A stretch of 64,000 nt of DNA from an uncultured Pelagibacteraceae bacterium (GCA_902622545.1 CACNQD010000003.1:236756-300755), one strand, 5' to 3'; positions 16,977-26,216 are shown, counted from the first letter of the stretch. Notes: generated by a model not told the origin, from the sequence alone. Numbers and translations: made by a program.

Positions 16977-17031
16977 GAGCAGTTGACTGTTAATCAATTG
17001 GTCGCAGGTTCGAGTCCTGCCCGAGGAGCCA
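16977..17031 (+). repeat. attR, 55-bp truncated tRNA-Asn copy
   Basis: This is the right-hand copy of the 55-bp repeat, lacking the acceptor 5' strand and most of the D-arm, so it cannot make a tRNA. Two bases separate it from the stop codon of the XRE regulator gene at 17034. Before insertion, tRNA-Asn would therefore have ended right against that gene, as expected in a compact genome. Confidence 0.93.
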
Positions 17032-17033
17032 GA

Positions 17034-17405
17034 CTATCCTGTCTTAGCTACTTTGTTGACTGCAGTATCCAAACTTTTGGTAAATTTAATCTTTTGATCA
17101 CTAGAAAGTTCTGAATAAACTTTCAATAAAAAATTATAATTTATACTTAAATGACCTTCTTTAATTTTTTCAGCATTTATTAAGTATTCTGAAAAATCTT
17201 CAAAAAAATAGCTTATTGGGACTTTTAAATAGTTAGAAAGTTGCAATAATCTCATTGAACTAACACCATTTGTTCCTTTTTCGTATTTTTGAATTTGTTG
17301 AAATGTAACGTTGATTGCTTTAGCTACTTTAGTTTGAGTTAAACCTAATGCTAAGCGTCTTAACTTAAGCTTGCTACCTAAGTGTTTATTAAAATTATCT
17401 TCCAT
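17034..17405 (-). CDS. XRE-family transcriptional regulator
   Basis: This 123-residue protein has an N-terminal Cro/CI-type helix-turn-helix (about 10-65). The recognition region LTQTKVAKAINVTFQQIQKYE lies at 22-42. A helical C-terminal half has no known ligand domain. GAGGGG seven bases before the ATG supports the start. The gene ends two bases beyond attR and lies outside the repeat, and its composition matches the chromosome, so I treat it as a core gene that abutted tRNA-Asn before insertion. Its targets are unknown. A GGATA-N9-TATCC inverted repeat just upstream (17419-17437) could be its operator. Confidence 0.85.
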   Translation of the reverse strand: MEDNFNKHLGSKLKLRRLALGLTQTKVAKAINVTFQQIQKYEKGTNGVSSMRLLQLSNYLKVPISYFFEDFSEYLINAEKIKEGHLSINYNFLLKVYSELSSDQKIKFTKSLDTAVNKVAKTG

Positions 17406-17554
17406 TAAGACCCCTCGTAAAAAGGATAATTCAACTCTATCCTGAAGGTTTATGCAAGCACAAAAAAAATTATTTTTAGGTGAATTATGGGGCTTGACAA
17501 TCTGAAAAATCTAAAAAATTGCTCTGAAAAATAAGGTATTTTTAGTCCTCTAAA

Positions 17555-18289
17555 TTATAAAATTTGACTTAAAAACAGCTTTGTACGATCACTTTTAGGA
17601 TTTGCAAAAAATTCTTTAGTAGTATTTTTTTCAACAATCATACCTTCATCCATAAAAATTACTTCATCTGCTACTTCTTTAGCAAATCCCATTTCATGAG
17701 TTACTACAATCATTGTCATTCCACCTTTTGCAAGGTTTACCATTGCATCAAGAACTTCTTTAATCATCTCTGGATCAAGTGCAGATGTCGGTTCGTCAAA
17801 TAACATTATTTTTGGCTCCATACATAACGCTCTTGCAATTGCGGACCTTTGTTGTTGACCGCCAGATAGTTGACCTGGAAATTTATAAGCTTGATCAGCT
17901 ATTTGAACTTGCTCTAATTGTTTTAAAGCTAACTCTTCTGCCTTCTTTTTTGGCATTTTTTTTACCCAAATAGGTGCCAATGTACAATTATCTAATATTG
18001 ATAAATGTGGAAATAAGTTAAATTGTTGAAAAACCATTCCAACCTCTGCTCTAATTTCCTCAATATTCTTTGTATTTTCATTTAATTCATTACCATCAAC
18101 AATTATTGTACCTTCTTGATGTTCTTCAAGTCTATTTATACATCTTATTAAGGTAGATTTTCCTGATCCAGATGGACCACACACTACAATTTTTTGTTTT
18201 GGTTTAACGTCTAAATTTATATTTTTTAAAACCTGAAAGTCACCAAACCACTTATTTACATCATTGATTTTAATTATAGGTTCAGACAT
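17555..18289 (-). CDS. aapP: Amino-acid ABC transporter ATPase
   Basis: This is the ATP-hydrolysing subunit of a polar/general L-amino-acid importer. It shows Walker [10 protein letters not shown] (38-46), the Q-loop MVFQQFNLF, signature LSGGQQQR (141-148), Walker B IMLFDEP (161-167) and the switch histidine in VVTHEMGFA. At 244 residues it has normal length. It is last in the aapJ-Q-M-P run and starts directly after the aapM stop codon. In SAR11 such importers supply amino acids as carbon and nitrogen sources. Confidence 0.95.
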   Translation of the reverse strand: MSEPIIKINDVNKWFGDFQVLKNINLDVKPKQKIVVCGPSGSGKSTLIRCINRLEEHQEGTIIVDGNELNENTKNIEEIRAEVGMVFQQFNLFPHLSILDNCTLAPIWVKKMPKKKAEELALKQLEQVQIADQAYKFPGQLSGGQQQRSAIARALCMEPKIMLFDEPTSALDPEMIKEVLDAMVNLAKGGMTMIVVTHEMGFAKEVADEVIFMDEGMIVEKNTTKEFFANPKSDRTKLFLSQIL

Positions 18290-19558
18290 TTATCTTTCAG
18301 TTTTATATTTTTGTTCAAGATTATAACTATATTTACTCATTGCATAGCAAATTATCCAAAAAATGATGGCCGCAAAAATATAGCCTTCCATTGCAAATCC
18401 AAGCCATTTAGGATTGGTTTTCGCAAGAGCAAGCATTCCTGCAATTTCAGCTAAGCCAACGACAAAAATTAACGGTGTGTCTTTAACTAAAGCTAAAAAT
18501 GTATTTGCTATACCTGGTATCACTAATTTTAAAGCTTGTGGAAGGATAACAAAAATATGCATTTTCCAATAACCCATACCCAATGATTTTGCTGCATCGT
18601 ATTGGCCCCTTGGTAATGCTTGTAGTCCTCCTCTTATAACCTCTGCACAGTAAGCCGCTTCAAATAAAGTAATTGCAATAATTACTCTTACAAGTTTATC
18701 CATAAAAAAGTCCTCAGGTAAAAACATAGGAAACATCACTGATGACATAAATAATACTGTTATTAAAGGAACACCTCTCCAAAATTCAATATAACAAATA
18801 GAAACATATTTAACTGCCGGTAAGTTTGATCTTCTTCCTAAAGCAAGGATCATTCCTAGGGGAAAACAGAAAATTAAACAAAAAAATGAAACAATAAAGG
18901 TTAAAGATAGCCCTCCCCAAGCACCTGTTTCGACCCAAACTAAACCAAAAGCACCGCCAGAAATTAAATAGTAAATTATTAAAAAAGCGATTATTGGATA
19001 TATAACAACATAATAAAGAGCCAAATATTTTTTTAAATTTTCTTTAAAAAAGTAACCAACAAAACCTAAAGCAATAACTAAAATAAATGCTGAATTAATT
19101 CTCCAATGAAGCTCATTTGGATACATTCCGTACATAAATCTTTTAAACCAAACTTTTATGTATGTCCAGCAAGCACCAGTCCCAGTACATGCTGCTTTAG
19201 TATCACCAGAAATATTTGCATCAAGTACCATCCAACTTAATGCAGGAGGAATTGCTTTTAGGACGGTAAAAATGATTAACAATGTTAGTAAAGCATTAAA
19301 ATTTGATGGGTTAATATGTTTATTAATATTATCTATTAATTTGATACCACTATATTCCATTCTTATAAATGAAAGACCTATAAATCCAATGATTATAGGA
19401 AAGAATAAATTTAAATTACCTGGTAAAAAAGAAGTAATATTTAAATTAAAAAAAGAGTAAACAAAAACATCAAATATAGCTAATGAAAATAAAAATGAGC
19501 CTATATAAATATTTGTTATAGGGTTATTTGTTTTAATTTTTGATAAACTTATATTCAT
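18290..19558 (-). CDS. aapM: Amino-acid ABC transporter permease AapM
   Basis: This 422-residue inner-membrane permease has many hydrophobic segments. The C-terminal half carries the binding-protein-dependent permease signature around EVIRGGLQALPRGQYDAAKSLG, the ATPase-coupling EAA loop. The extended N-terminal half with extra membrane segments is typical of AapM compared with simpler His/Gln permeases. It pairs with AapQ as a heterodimeric pore and abuts aapP with no gap. Confidence 0.93.
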   Translation of the reverse strand: MNISLSKIKTNNPITNIYIGSFLFSLAIFDVFVYSFFNLNITSFLPGNLNLFFPIIIGFIGLSFIRMEYSGIKLIDNINKHINPSNFNALLTLLIIFTVLKAIPPALSWMVLDANISGDTKAACTGTGACWTYIKVWFKRFMYGMYPNELHWRINSAFILVIALGFVGYFFKENLKKYLALYYVVIYPIIAFLIIYYLISGGAFGLVWVETGAWGGLSLTFIVSFFCLIFCFPLGMILALGRRSNLPAVKYVSICYIEFWRGVPLITVLFMSSVMFPMFLPEDFFMDKLVRVIIAITLFEAAYCAEVIRGGLQALPRGQYDAAKSLGMGYWKMHIFVILPQALKLVIPGIANTFLALVKDTPLIFVVGLAEIAGMLALAKTNPKWLGFAMEGYIFAAIIFWIICYAMSKYSYNLEQKYKTER

Positions 19559-19559
19559 T

Positions 19560-20711
19560 TTATTTTTCTTTAATCTCTATTCTTTTATTGTACCAGTTCA
19601 TCAATGCGGCAATTGACAAACTTATTGTTAAATAAGTTAACATTGTAATACCTACAATCTCTATAGCTTTTCCAGTTTGCATTAATGCTGTTCCAGCAAA
19701 AACTAATACTAAATCTGGATATGCAATAGCAGCTGCTAAAGATGAGTTTTTTGTTAAATTTAAATATTGGTTAGTGGTTGGTGGTATTATAATTCTTAAA
19801 GCTTGAGGCATGATTACCAGTTTTAAAATTTGATTTGGGTTTAATCCCACCGATGCAGCAGCCTCTTTTTGTCCTTTGCTTATACCTTGAATTCCTGCTC
19901 TTACACATTCAGCAACAAATGTTGATGTATATAAAGACAAGGCTACTACTAATGCAATTAATTCAGGTGGCAATGCAATTCCACCTTCAAATATAAAAGA
20001 AGTTTTAGCTAATTGTTTTAAAACAGGTAACTCAAAATCAAGTTTAACACCACCTATTAGAAATGATAACAAGGGCAAAATAATCAATAATCCTATTGAA
20101 ATATAGAAAACAGGTAATTGTTTACCTTCTCTTTCTTGAAGTTTTCTAGCATAAATTCTTATAAAAATTATTGAAACTATTGCGGCTATCAAACACGATA
20201 AAAATACATTTAAATTTTCCCATATCATTGATGGTATGTAATAACCTTTTATTGTCATATAAGTTACCCCAAACCACGGCTCTGCAGTTTCTGGTAAAGG
20301 TAATGCTCTTAAAGCAGCATAATACCAAAAGAATATTTGTAATAATAATGGTATATTTCTAAAAAACTCTACGTACCAAGCAGCAGAATTTCTAATAAGA
20401 AAATTTTGAGATAGCCTTGCAACACCAATTATAACCCCTAAAATTGTACAAAATATTATTCCTAAAAAAGATACTAAAAGTGTGTTTAATAAAGCTACTA
20501 CATAAGCCCATGCATAAGAGTCTTGACCATCATAATCGAGCAATGTGAACTGCATATCAAAAGATGCTTCTTGTTTTAGAAAACCAAAGCCAAAATCTAT
20601 ACCCCTGTTATCCATGTTGACTTGAGCATTCATGGTAAAAAAGCCAAATATTAGAACTACAAAAAGTATCGTTAAAATTTGTGGTATGAGTTTTTTAATT
20701 TTGTTGTTCAT
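19560..20711 (-). CDS. aapQ: Amino-acid ABC transporter permease AapQ
   Basis: This second permease subunit has 383 residues. The EAA loop is seen as ECVRAGIQGISKGQKEAAASVG, and other typical segments are VEFFRNIPLLLQIFFWYY and TKNSSLAAAIAYPDLV. A long periplasmic stretch between membrane segments is usual for AapQ. The gene follows the terminator-like hairpin at 20726-20756, so its expression may be lower than that of aapJ. One base separates it from aapM. Confidence 0.93.
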   Translation of the reverse strand: MNNKIKKLIPQILTILFVVLIFGFFTMNAQVNMDNRGIDFGFGFLKQEASFDMQFTLLDYDGQDSYAWAYVVALLNTLLVSFLGIIFCTILGVIIGVARLSQNFLIRNSAAWYVEFFRNIPLLLQIFFWYYAALRALPLPETAEPWFGVTYMTIKGYYIPSMIWENLNVFLSCLIAAIVSIIFIRIYARKLQEREGKQLPVFYISIGLLIILPLLSFLIGGVKLDFELPVLKQLAKTSFIFEGGIALPPELIALVVALSLYTSTFVAECVRAGIQGISKGQKEAAASVGLNPNQILKLVIMPQALRIIIPPTTNQYLNLTKNSSLAAAIAYPDLVLVFAGTALMQTGKAIEIVGITMLTYLTISLSIAALMNWYNKRIEIKEK

Positions 20712-20725
20712 TAACTCTATATATA

Positions 20726-20756
20726 AAAAAAGGGCTAGAAAAATCTAGCCCTTTTT
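20726..20756 (-). terminator. Hairpin with U-tract between aapJ and aapQ
   Basis: AGGGCTAGA (20731-20739) pairs with TCTAGCCCT (20744-20752) around a four-base loop and is extended by A/T pairs. On the minus strand the stem is followed by a run of T, as in an intrinsic terminator. It lies inside the operon between the binding protein and the permease genes. Partial termination here would let aapJ be made in excess over the transporter. Confidence 0.8.
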
Positions 20757-20773
20757 GAAGATTTTAAAAGAAA

Positions 20774-21811
20774 TTATCTTGCTGGTGGAACGTATAAAAT
20801 TCCGCCTTTTGTCCAAAGTTGATTTGGACCTCTGTCTGGTAAAATACCAGTGTCAGCTATATTTCTTTTATAACTTTCACCGTAGTTACCAACTTGCTTG
20901 ATAATTCTTAAATTCCATTCGTTATCTAAACCGAATGCTGCACCCATTTCACCTTCAGCTCCAACTAATCTTTTGATTGCTGGGTTATCTGAAGTTTTCA
21001 TAGAATCAGCATTTGCGGAAGTAATTCCGTACTCCTCAGCTTCGATCATAGTGTTCAAAGACCATCTTACAATGTCTTCCCATACAGCATCACCTTGTCT
21101 TACAACCGGTCCTAAAGGCTCTTTAGAAATAGTTTCTGGTAATACAATGTGCTCATCTGGGTTTTTCATTTTAGTTCTTTGAGCTGCTAATCCTGATTTG
21201 TCAGTTGTGTATGTATCACATCTTCCAGCATCATATGCAGCGACAACTTCGTCAGCCTTTTCAAAAGCTACTGGCTCATATTTAATTCCTTTTGAATTAA
21301 AGAAATCTCTCATATTTAGCTCAGTTGTTGTACCAATGTTAGTACAAGCTGAAATACCATCTTTAAATTGGCCCGTTGAAGTTATTCCAGAGCTTTTTCT
21401 GACCATGAAACCTTGACCATCATAGAAGTTTACTCCCACGAAAGTAAGTCCAATGTCAGCATCTCTAGATAATGTCCAAGTAGTGTTTCTTGATAAAATA
21501 TCAATTTCACCTGATGTTAAAGCTGTAAATCTTTCTTTAGCACTTAGTGGAGTGAATTTTACTTTATTCGCATCACCAAGAACTGCAGCAGCAACAGCTC
21601 TGCAAACATCAACATCTATTCCAGTCCAATTTCCAGACGCATCAGCGTTTGAAAATCCTGGTAGACCTTGTGAAACACCACATCTAACAAAACCCTTTTT
21701 TTGAGTGTTTTTTAGAGTTTTTGACTTTTTAGCCATTGCCTCTGTTGTAAATACAAACACAACAGCGATCATTGCTACTAAAGAAGTCAATTGTTTTAAG
21801 TGTTTAAACAT
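20774..21811 (-). CDS. aapJ: Periplasmic amino-acid binding protein AapJ
   Basis: This is the solute-binding protein of a general L-amino-acid ABC importer, 345 residues. The start at 21811 is preferred over 21853 because AAGAGGAA precedes it and it gives a clean signal peptide (MFKHLKQLTSLVAMIAVVFVF, cleavage after AMA). The binding domain shows GVSQGLPGFS, WTGIDVDVCRAVAAAVLGD and LSRNTTWTLSRD, characteristic of AapJ/YhdW. It leads the aapJQMP operon. The upstream 170 bp hold a CACTAA-ATA-TTAGTG palindrome at 21936-21950 that could be an operator. Such proteins are among the most abundant in SAR11 cells. Confidence 0.95.
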   Translation of the reverse strand: MFKHLKQLTSLVAMIAVVFVFTTEAMAKKSKTLKNTQKKGFVRCGVSQGLPGFSNADASGNWTGIDVDVCRAVAAAVLGDANKVKFTPLSAKERFTALTSGEIDILSRNTTWTLSRDADIGLTFVGVNFYDGQGFMVRKSSGITSTGQFKDGISACTNIGTTTELNMRDFFNSKGIKYEPVAFEKADEVVAAYDAGRCDTYTTDKSGLAAQRTKMKNPDEHIVLPETISKEPLGPVVRQGDAVWEDIVRWSLNTMIEAEEYGITSANADSMKTSDNPAIKRLVGAEGEMGAAFGLDNEWNLRIIKQVGNYGESYKRNIADTGILPDRGPNQLWTKGGILYVPPAR

Positions 21812-21982
21812 ATATTTCCTCTTAAGTTGTTTATTTGTTAACAAATAATTCAAAATAAATTTTTGAATTAAGTAAGTTAATCATTTAAATAAAATTTGAT
21901 CAACGTAAATCAAATACTCAACATGATCAAAATGTCACTAAATATTAGTGAATAAAAGTTTAAAACAACCTAAGGTAGAAAG

Positions 21983-22059
21983 TGGCGCGCCCTGAAGGAT
22001 TCGAACCTCCGACCCACGGTTTAGAAAACCGTTGCTCTATCCAGCTGAGCTAAGGGCGC
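21983..22059 (-). tRNA. tRNA-Arg (TCT)
   Basis: On the minus strand the acceptor stem GCGCCCT pairs with AGGGCGC, the D-arm is TAGCTCAGCTGGATAGAGC, the anticodon stem ACGGT/ACCGT encloses TTTCTAA with anticodon TCT, and the T-arm contains GGTTCGAATCC. CCA is encoded at the 3' end (21985-21983). It lies between aapJ and trkH. Confidence 0.95.
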
Positions 22060-22086
22060 AATAAGATATGCATTTATAATACTTAA

Positions 22087-23490
22087 TTAGGTTTTAAAAA
22101 AGAACTTTTTGCAAATTATTAATATGGATATTAACTCAACTCTTCCGATAATCATGAAAATTATAAATGACAATTTGGAAAAAATACTTAAATCGTAAAA
22201 AGTAAAATAATTAATCCCAGATGTATACGAATTTACAGTGTTCATTAATGTTAGAATAGATAATCTAAAAGCTTCTTCACTATTAATTCCTGATATTGTT
22301 AACAATAATGATAAAATTGATAAGGATAAAATAAAAATTATTACAGATACGAAATATTTATAAAAATCCTCATTAGAAAAATTAAAATTAAAAAAAGGTA
22401 ATCTATTTATAAATAAGCTTTTAGGTTTAGAATGGGACACTAACTCGTTAATTGAAAATCTAAACAATAAAAATAATTTAAAAAATCTAATACCAGAACT
22501 TGTAGAAAAAAATGATCCACCTATAATAATTAATATCAAGAAAATAAATGATAAATCTTTGGGTATATTTAGAGAAAAACCTATATTTGAGATAGAACTA
22601 CAAATTGCTAGAAGAATTGAAGAGAAATTATCGTCAATATTTAAAAACAGGAAAAAGAAACTAATTAAAAATATAAAGTAAAAACCTAAATATAAATCTT
22701 CTGAGAAAAAATTTGTATTTCTTTTACGAAAAAAAATTAAATTATAAGTAAAAAAAAGGCTAAAGAAAGATATTAGCATTGATAAAGATAATATAATTTC
22801 TTTAAATTTGTTATTAATTATTGATTCTAGGTTATTAACAGGTAGAAAACCACCAGATGAAATCAAGGTCAATGATAAATTAAACGAGTTGAAAGATCTT
22901 ATATCTGATAGATATAAGATAAAAAAAATTATTATAGTTAATAATAAATATACTATACTAATTTTAAAGCATTGCTTAATTGTTTCATTAGAATTAAAAT
23001 TTATGAAATTAGTTAATGATTTTTTTAAATTTTGATCAAAAATATCTATCAAGAGTATGATTGATATTAAAAAATATAAACCGCCAAGCCATTGAGTCGA
23101 TGACCTCCATAATATCAAACTTTCATCTAAATGTTTAATATTGTTAAAAACAGTAAAGCCAGTTGAGGTAAATCCTGATATAGCCTCAAAGTATGAGTCC
23201 ACGAAACTAATATTATTTATAATTAGATAATATGGTATCGAAAGTAATATTGGTATACTGATGTAACCTAATAAAACAGAAAATATTTTTTGATAAATTG
23301 ATATTTTTTTTAAGTTTTTTTTTTTGAAAAAAACAATTGAACCTATAATAAGTGAAACAATAAAAATAAAAATAAAATTATCTATATTTATATACAATTT
23401 GAAATAGTAGCAATAAATTATATTTAAAAAAGATAACAGAGAAACAAATAATGAAAAAATCCCTAAATACAAGTGGGTGAAGTTAATCAT
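22087..23490 (-). CDS. trkH: Trk potassium uptake protein TrkH
   Basis: This 467-residue polytopic membrane protein is the K+-translocating subunit. Four P-loop regions typical of TrkH/KtrB can be seen: SGFTSTGFTVF (105-115), SSGGFLPVNN, SISNIGFSLN and MNTVNSYTSGIN. The last two are less canonical. It is immediately downstream of trkA, its cytoplasmic gating partner, sharing no gap. The high Phe/Ile/Leu content reflects both membrane location and AT-rich DNA. Confidence 0.92.
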   Translation of the reverse strand: MINFTHLYLGIFSLFVSLLSFLNIIYCYYFKLYINIDNFIFIFIVSLIIGSIVFFKKKNLKKISIYQKIFSVLLGYISIPILLSIPYYLIINNISFVDSYFEAISGFTSTGFTVFNNIKHLDESLILWRSSTQWLGGLYFLISIILLIDIFDQNLKKSLTNFINFNSNETIKQCFKISIVYLLLTIIIFFILYLSDIRSFNSFNLSLTLISSGGFLPVNNLESIINNKFKEIILSLSMLISFFSLFFTYNLIFFRKRNTNFFSEDLYLGFYFIFLISFFFLFLNIDDNFSSILLAICSSISNIGFSLNIPKDLSFIFLILIIIGGSFFSTSSGIRFFKLFLLFRFSINELVSHSKPKSLFINRLPFFNFNFSNEDFYKYFVSVIIFILSLSILSLLLTISGINSEEAFRLSILTLMNTVNSYTSGINYFTFYDLSIFSKLSFIIFMIIGRVELISILIICKKFFFKT

Positions 23491-24864
23491 TTAAATTGAA
23501 CTTATTTGGAAAAGTCTTTCTACTAAAGAAAGCTGGTCTCTTTTAGCTAAAAAAACAACTGTATCTTTTTTTTCAAAAATGAATTTAGATGTTGGAATTA
23601 TAATATCATCTTTTCTTAAAATTGCTCCGATCTTAATATCTTCAGGAAGATTGGAATTTTTCAACTCTTTATTTATTAATTCAGAAGAGTCAATTATTTG
23701 AGCTTCAATTACTTCAAACTCACCGTTTAAAATAGTATAAGCAGTTTCAATTGTACCTTTGTGAACATGTTTTAAAATACTTGAAACAGTATTCATTCTT
23801 GGGTCAATTAAATCATCAATTTTGAGTGAATTTTGAAGTAGAGAATAATTAGGTTTGTTAATTAGTGCCATTGTTCTTTTGTTTTTTGAAAACTTTTCTA
23901 CTAAAACACTTACCATCAAGTTATCTTCATCGTCATTGGTTAAAGCGATAACAGTTTCAGCATCTTCAATATTTGCTTCTTTCAGCACATCCTCGTCCAA
24001 ACCATTTCCATTAATAACTAGTGAGTTATTTAGACTATTAGCTATAAGCTCTGCTCTGTCTTTATTTTTTTCAACTATTTTTATTCTAGCTGAGTCCATA
24101 GAGTTTTCTAAATTCTTTGCTAGATTAAATCCGATGTTACCACCTCCAATAATTAAAAACTTATTTGATATTTTTTCGCTATGACCAAAAGCGTCCAATG
24201 TTAATTGCATCTGAGAAGAATTAATAATTACATACGCTTTATCATTTTTTTTCATTACATCTTTTTTCTTAAGAAATACAAATTTCTCATTTCTAATAAC
24301 ACCAAGGATATTGGCCTCAAGTTTAGAAAATTTTTTAGTTATGTCTTCTAATTTGATATCAATAAGTGGACAATTATCGTCAACATCAATTTCTAATAAC
24401 CTAATTTTATTATCTGCGAAAGGAACATTATCTAAAGCTCCGGGTGCTTCTAACTTTCTTTGGATAGATTTAGCTATTTCTACTTCTGGAGATATTATTA
24501 CATCTATAGGCAAATTATCCATGCTATATACGCTGGAAAATTTAGTATCTAGATATTCTTGAGATCTAATCCTAGCAATTTTTTTTTGAATTTTAAATAC
24601 AGAAAAGGCTATTTGACAAATTAACATGTTTATTTCGTCACTTCTTGTTACAGCTATAATCATATCAGCTTCATTAGCGTTAGCTTTTTCAAGAACTGTT
24701 GGGAATGTTGCTTTCCCAACTATTGATTTAACGTCTAAATCCTCATTTATTTTTTGAATATCCTCACTTGACTGATCGATTACTGTTATTGAATGATCTT
24801 GTTCAGATAAAAGTTTAGAAATAGTATAACCAACCCTACCAGCACCACAAATTATAATATTCAT
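23491..24864 (-). CDS. trkA: Trk potassium uptake protein TrkA
   Basis: This cytoplasmic regulator of TrkH has 457 residues and the usual duplicated architecture. The first NAD-binding RCK domain begins IICGAGRVGYTISKLL and is followed by a TrkA-C domain. The second Rossmann domain begins IIGGGNIGFNLAKNLE near residue 235 and is followed by another TrkA-C domain. Both dinucleotide glycine motifs are intact. The start shares one base with the ntrX stop, so it is probably cotranscribed with ntrYX, a known alphaproteobacterial arrangement. Confidence 0.95.
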   Translation of the reverse strand: MNIIICGAGRVGYTISKLLSEQDHSITVIDQSSEDIQKINEDLDVKSIVGKATFPTVLEKANANEADMIIAVTRSDEINMLICQIAFSVFKIQKKIARIRSQEYLDTKFSSVYSMDNLPIDVIISPEVEIAKSIQRKLEAPGALDNVPFADNKIRLLEIDVDDNCPLIDIKLEDITKKFSKLEANILGVIRNEKFVFLKKKDVMKKNDKAYVIINSSQMQLTLDAFGHSEKISNKFLIIGGGNIGFNLAKNLENSMDSARIKIVEKNKDRAELIANSLNNSLVINGNGLDEDVLKEANIEDAETVIALTNDDEDNLMVSVLVEKFSKNKRTMALINKPNYSLLQNSLKIDDLIDPRMNTVSSILKHVHKGTIETAYTILNGEFEVIEAQIIDSSELINKELKNSNLPEDIKIGAILRKDDIIIPTSKFIFEKKDTVVFLAKRDQLSLVERLFQISSI

Positions 24865-26216
24865 TAATTTAAATCCTTTACACCAAGATCTTTAAGTTTT
24901 CTATGTAAAGCAGATCTTTCCATGCCTACAAATTTAGCTGTTTTTGAGACATTTCCACCAAATTTTTTTAGTTGAGTTGTTAAATAATCTTTTTCAAAAT
25001 TTTCTCTTGCCTCTTTTAATGGTACAGAAAAATTGCTTTCACTATAAGCTTCATCTTGCTCTTGCTTAATTGACTCTTTTATAATTGTAGAAATTTTATC
25101 ATTATTATTGTTAGCTAGAATTGCAACACGTTCAATTAAATTTCTTAATTCCCTGACATTTCCTGGCCATGTATGATTTATTAAATAAGAATTATCCCCT
25201 TTAATGTTTAACTTTTTTAAATTATATGAATTAGAAATTTTATCTGAAAAGTAATTTACTAATAATGGGATGTCTTCTATTCTTTTTGATAAAGGGTCAA
25301 TGTTTATTTGAAATACGTTTAGTCTATAAAATAAATCTTCATGAAAATTTCCAAGTTTTATTTCATTAATTATATTTTTACTTGAGGTACAAATAATACG
25401 AACATTAACTTTTATATCATGATTACCATTAATTCTTTTGAATTTTTGATCAATTAGAACCCTTAATATTTTTGATTGTGTTTCTAAAGGAATTTCTGAA
25501 ATTTCATCAATTAACAATGTTCCACCTGTTGCTTTTTCTAAAGAACCATAGGAGATTGATCCATTGTCTTTTTCTTCTCCAAACAATTCTAATTCGTATT
25601 TTTTTACATCTAGTAATGCTCCATTTAATACTACAAATGGATATTTGTTTCTTTTTGATAATTTATGAATTTTTCTTGCTACTAATTCTTTTCCCGATCC
25701 AGTTGGGCCTAGAATAAAAACTCTACTATCAGAATTAGATAGCTTTTCAATCTGCTCTTTAATCTGAGTTATATTTGAACTTTTTCCAATTAATTCAAAT
25801 GAATGAAATAATTTAGTTTCAAGTTCTTTGTTTTGATTTTTTAAATTAAAATTTTCTACTGCTCTATTTACAAAATTCATAAGTCTATCTTGATCAAATG
25901 GTTTTTCAATAAATTCGAAAGCACCATTTTTTAGAGACTTTATTGCCATTTCAATATTTGCGTGTCCGGATATTATTATTACTGGTACATCTTTGTTTTT
26001 TTTTTTAATATGAGATAATAGTTCTATACCATCATTGTCCCCTTTATCTAATTTAACATCAATTATAGCTACGTCAGGTAATTTTTTATCTATTTCTTTA
26101 AGAGCTTGATTATAATTAGCAGCTACTCTAGTTTTGTATCCACTCTCACTTATTAAATCTCTAATAATATTTCTAATATCAGGATTATCGTCAATAATTA
26201 GTATTTCAGCTGACAT
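24864..26216 (-). CDS. ntrX: NtrX response regulator without GAFTGA
   Basis: NtrX is phosphorylated by NtrY and controls nitrogen-, redox- or envelope-related genes. The 450 residues hold a receiver domain (phospho-acceptor Asp53 in IIDVKLD, Lys105), an AAA+ domain with Walker A GPTGSGKE (170-177) and Walker B LLIDE (234-238), and a Fis-type HTH at the C-terminus (FGGNVSKTAKFVGMERSALHRKL). The GAFTGA loop that contacts sigma-54 is missing: the stretch after ELFG reads EEKDNGSISYGSLE. NtrX proteins of some other alphaproteobacteria are known to lack it, so sigma-54-independent action is likely. Confidence 0.93.
   Translation of the reverse strand: MSAEILIIDDNPDIRNIIRDLISESGYKTRVAANYNQALKEIDKKLPDVAIIDVKLDKGDNDGIELLSHIKKKNKDVPVIIISGHANIEMAIKSLKNGAFEFIEKPFDQDRLMNFVNRAVENFNLKNQNKELETKLFHSFELIGKSSNITQIKEQIEKLSNSDSRVFILGPTGSGKELVARKIHKLSKRNKYPFVVLNGALLDVKKYELELFGEEKDNGSISYGSLEKATGGTLLIDEISEIPLETQSKILRVLIDQKFKRINGNHDIKVNVRIICTSSKNIINEIKLGNFHEDLFYRLNVFQINIDPLSKRIEDIPLLVNYFSDKISNSYNLKKLNIKGDNSYLINHTWPGNVRELRNLIERVAILANNNNDKISTIIKESIKQEQDEAYSESNFSVPLKEARENFEKDYLTTQLKKFGGNVSKTAKFVGMERSALHRKLKDLGVKDLN

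Larger units (their letters stand above)
10542..17031. mobile_element. 6.4-kb tRNA-Asn integrated element, candidate phage satellite
   Basis: The segment is bounded by a 55-bp perfect direct repeat of the tRNA-Asn 3' part (left 10542-10596, right 16977-17031). One unit is 6435 bp. All its genes lie on the minus strand: an integrase next to the right end, an interrupted ORF, then a coupled operon of four small unknown genes, a primase-polymerase/helicase gene and a last small gene. The left 814 bp are gene-free and rich in repeats. G+C is plainly higher than in the flanks: one line sampled at 13021-13080 is 25/60 G+C. I see no capsid, portal, terminase, tail or lysis gene. An element that integrates and replicates but makes no particle fits a phage satellite or a small integrative plasmid. 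Satellite status is inference. Confidence 0.88.

Noticed and set aside
21936..21950. CACTAA-ATA-TTAGTG hairpin upstream of aapJ as a terminator
   Set aside because: No T-run follows on either strand and the stem is A/T-rich. It may be an operator, noted with aapJ.
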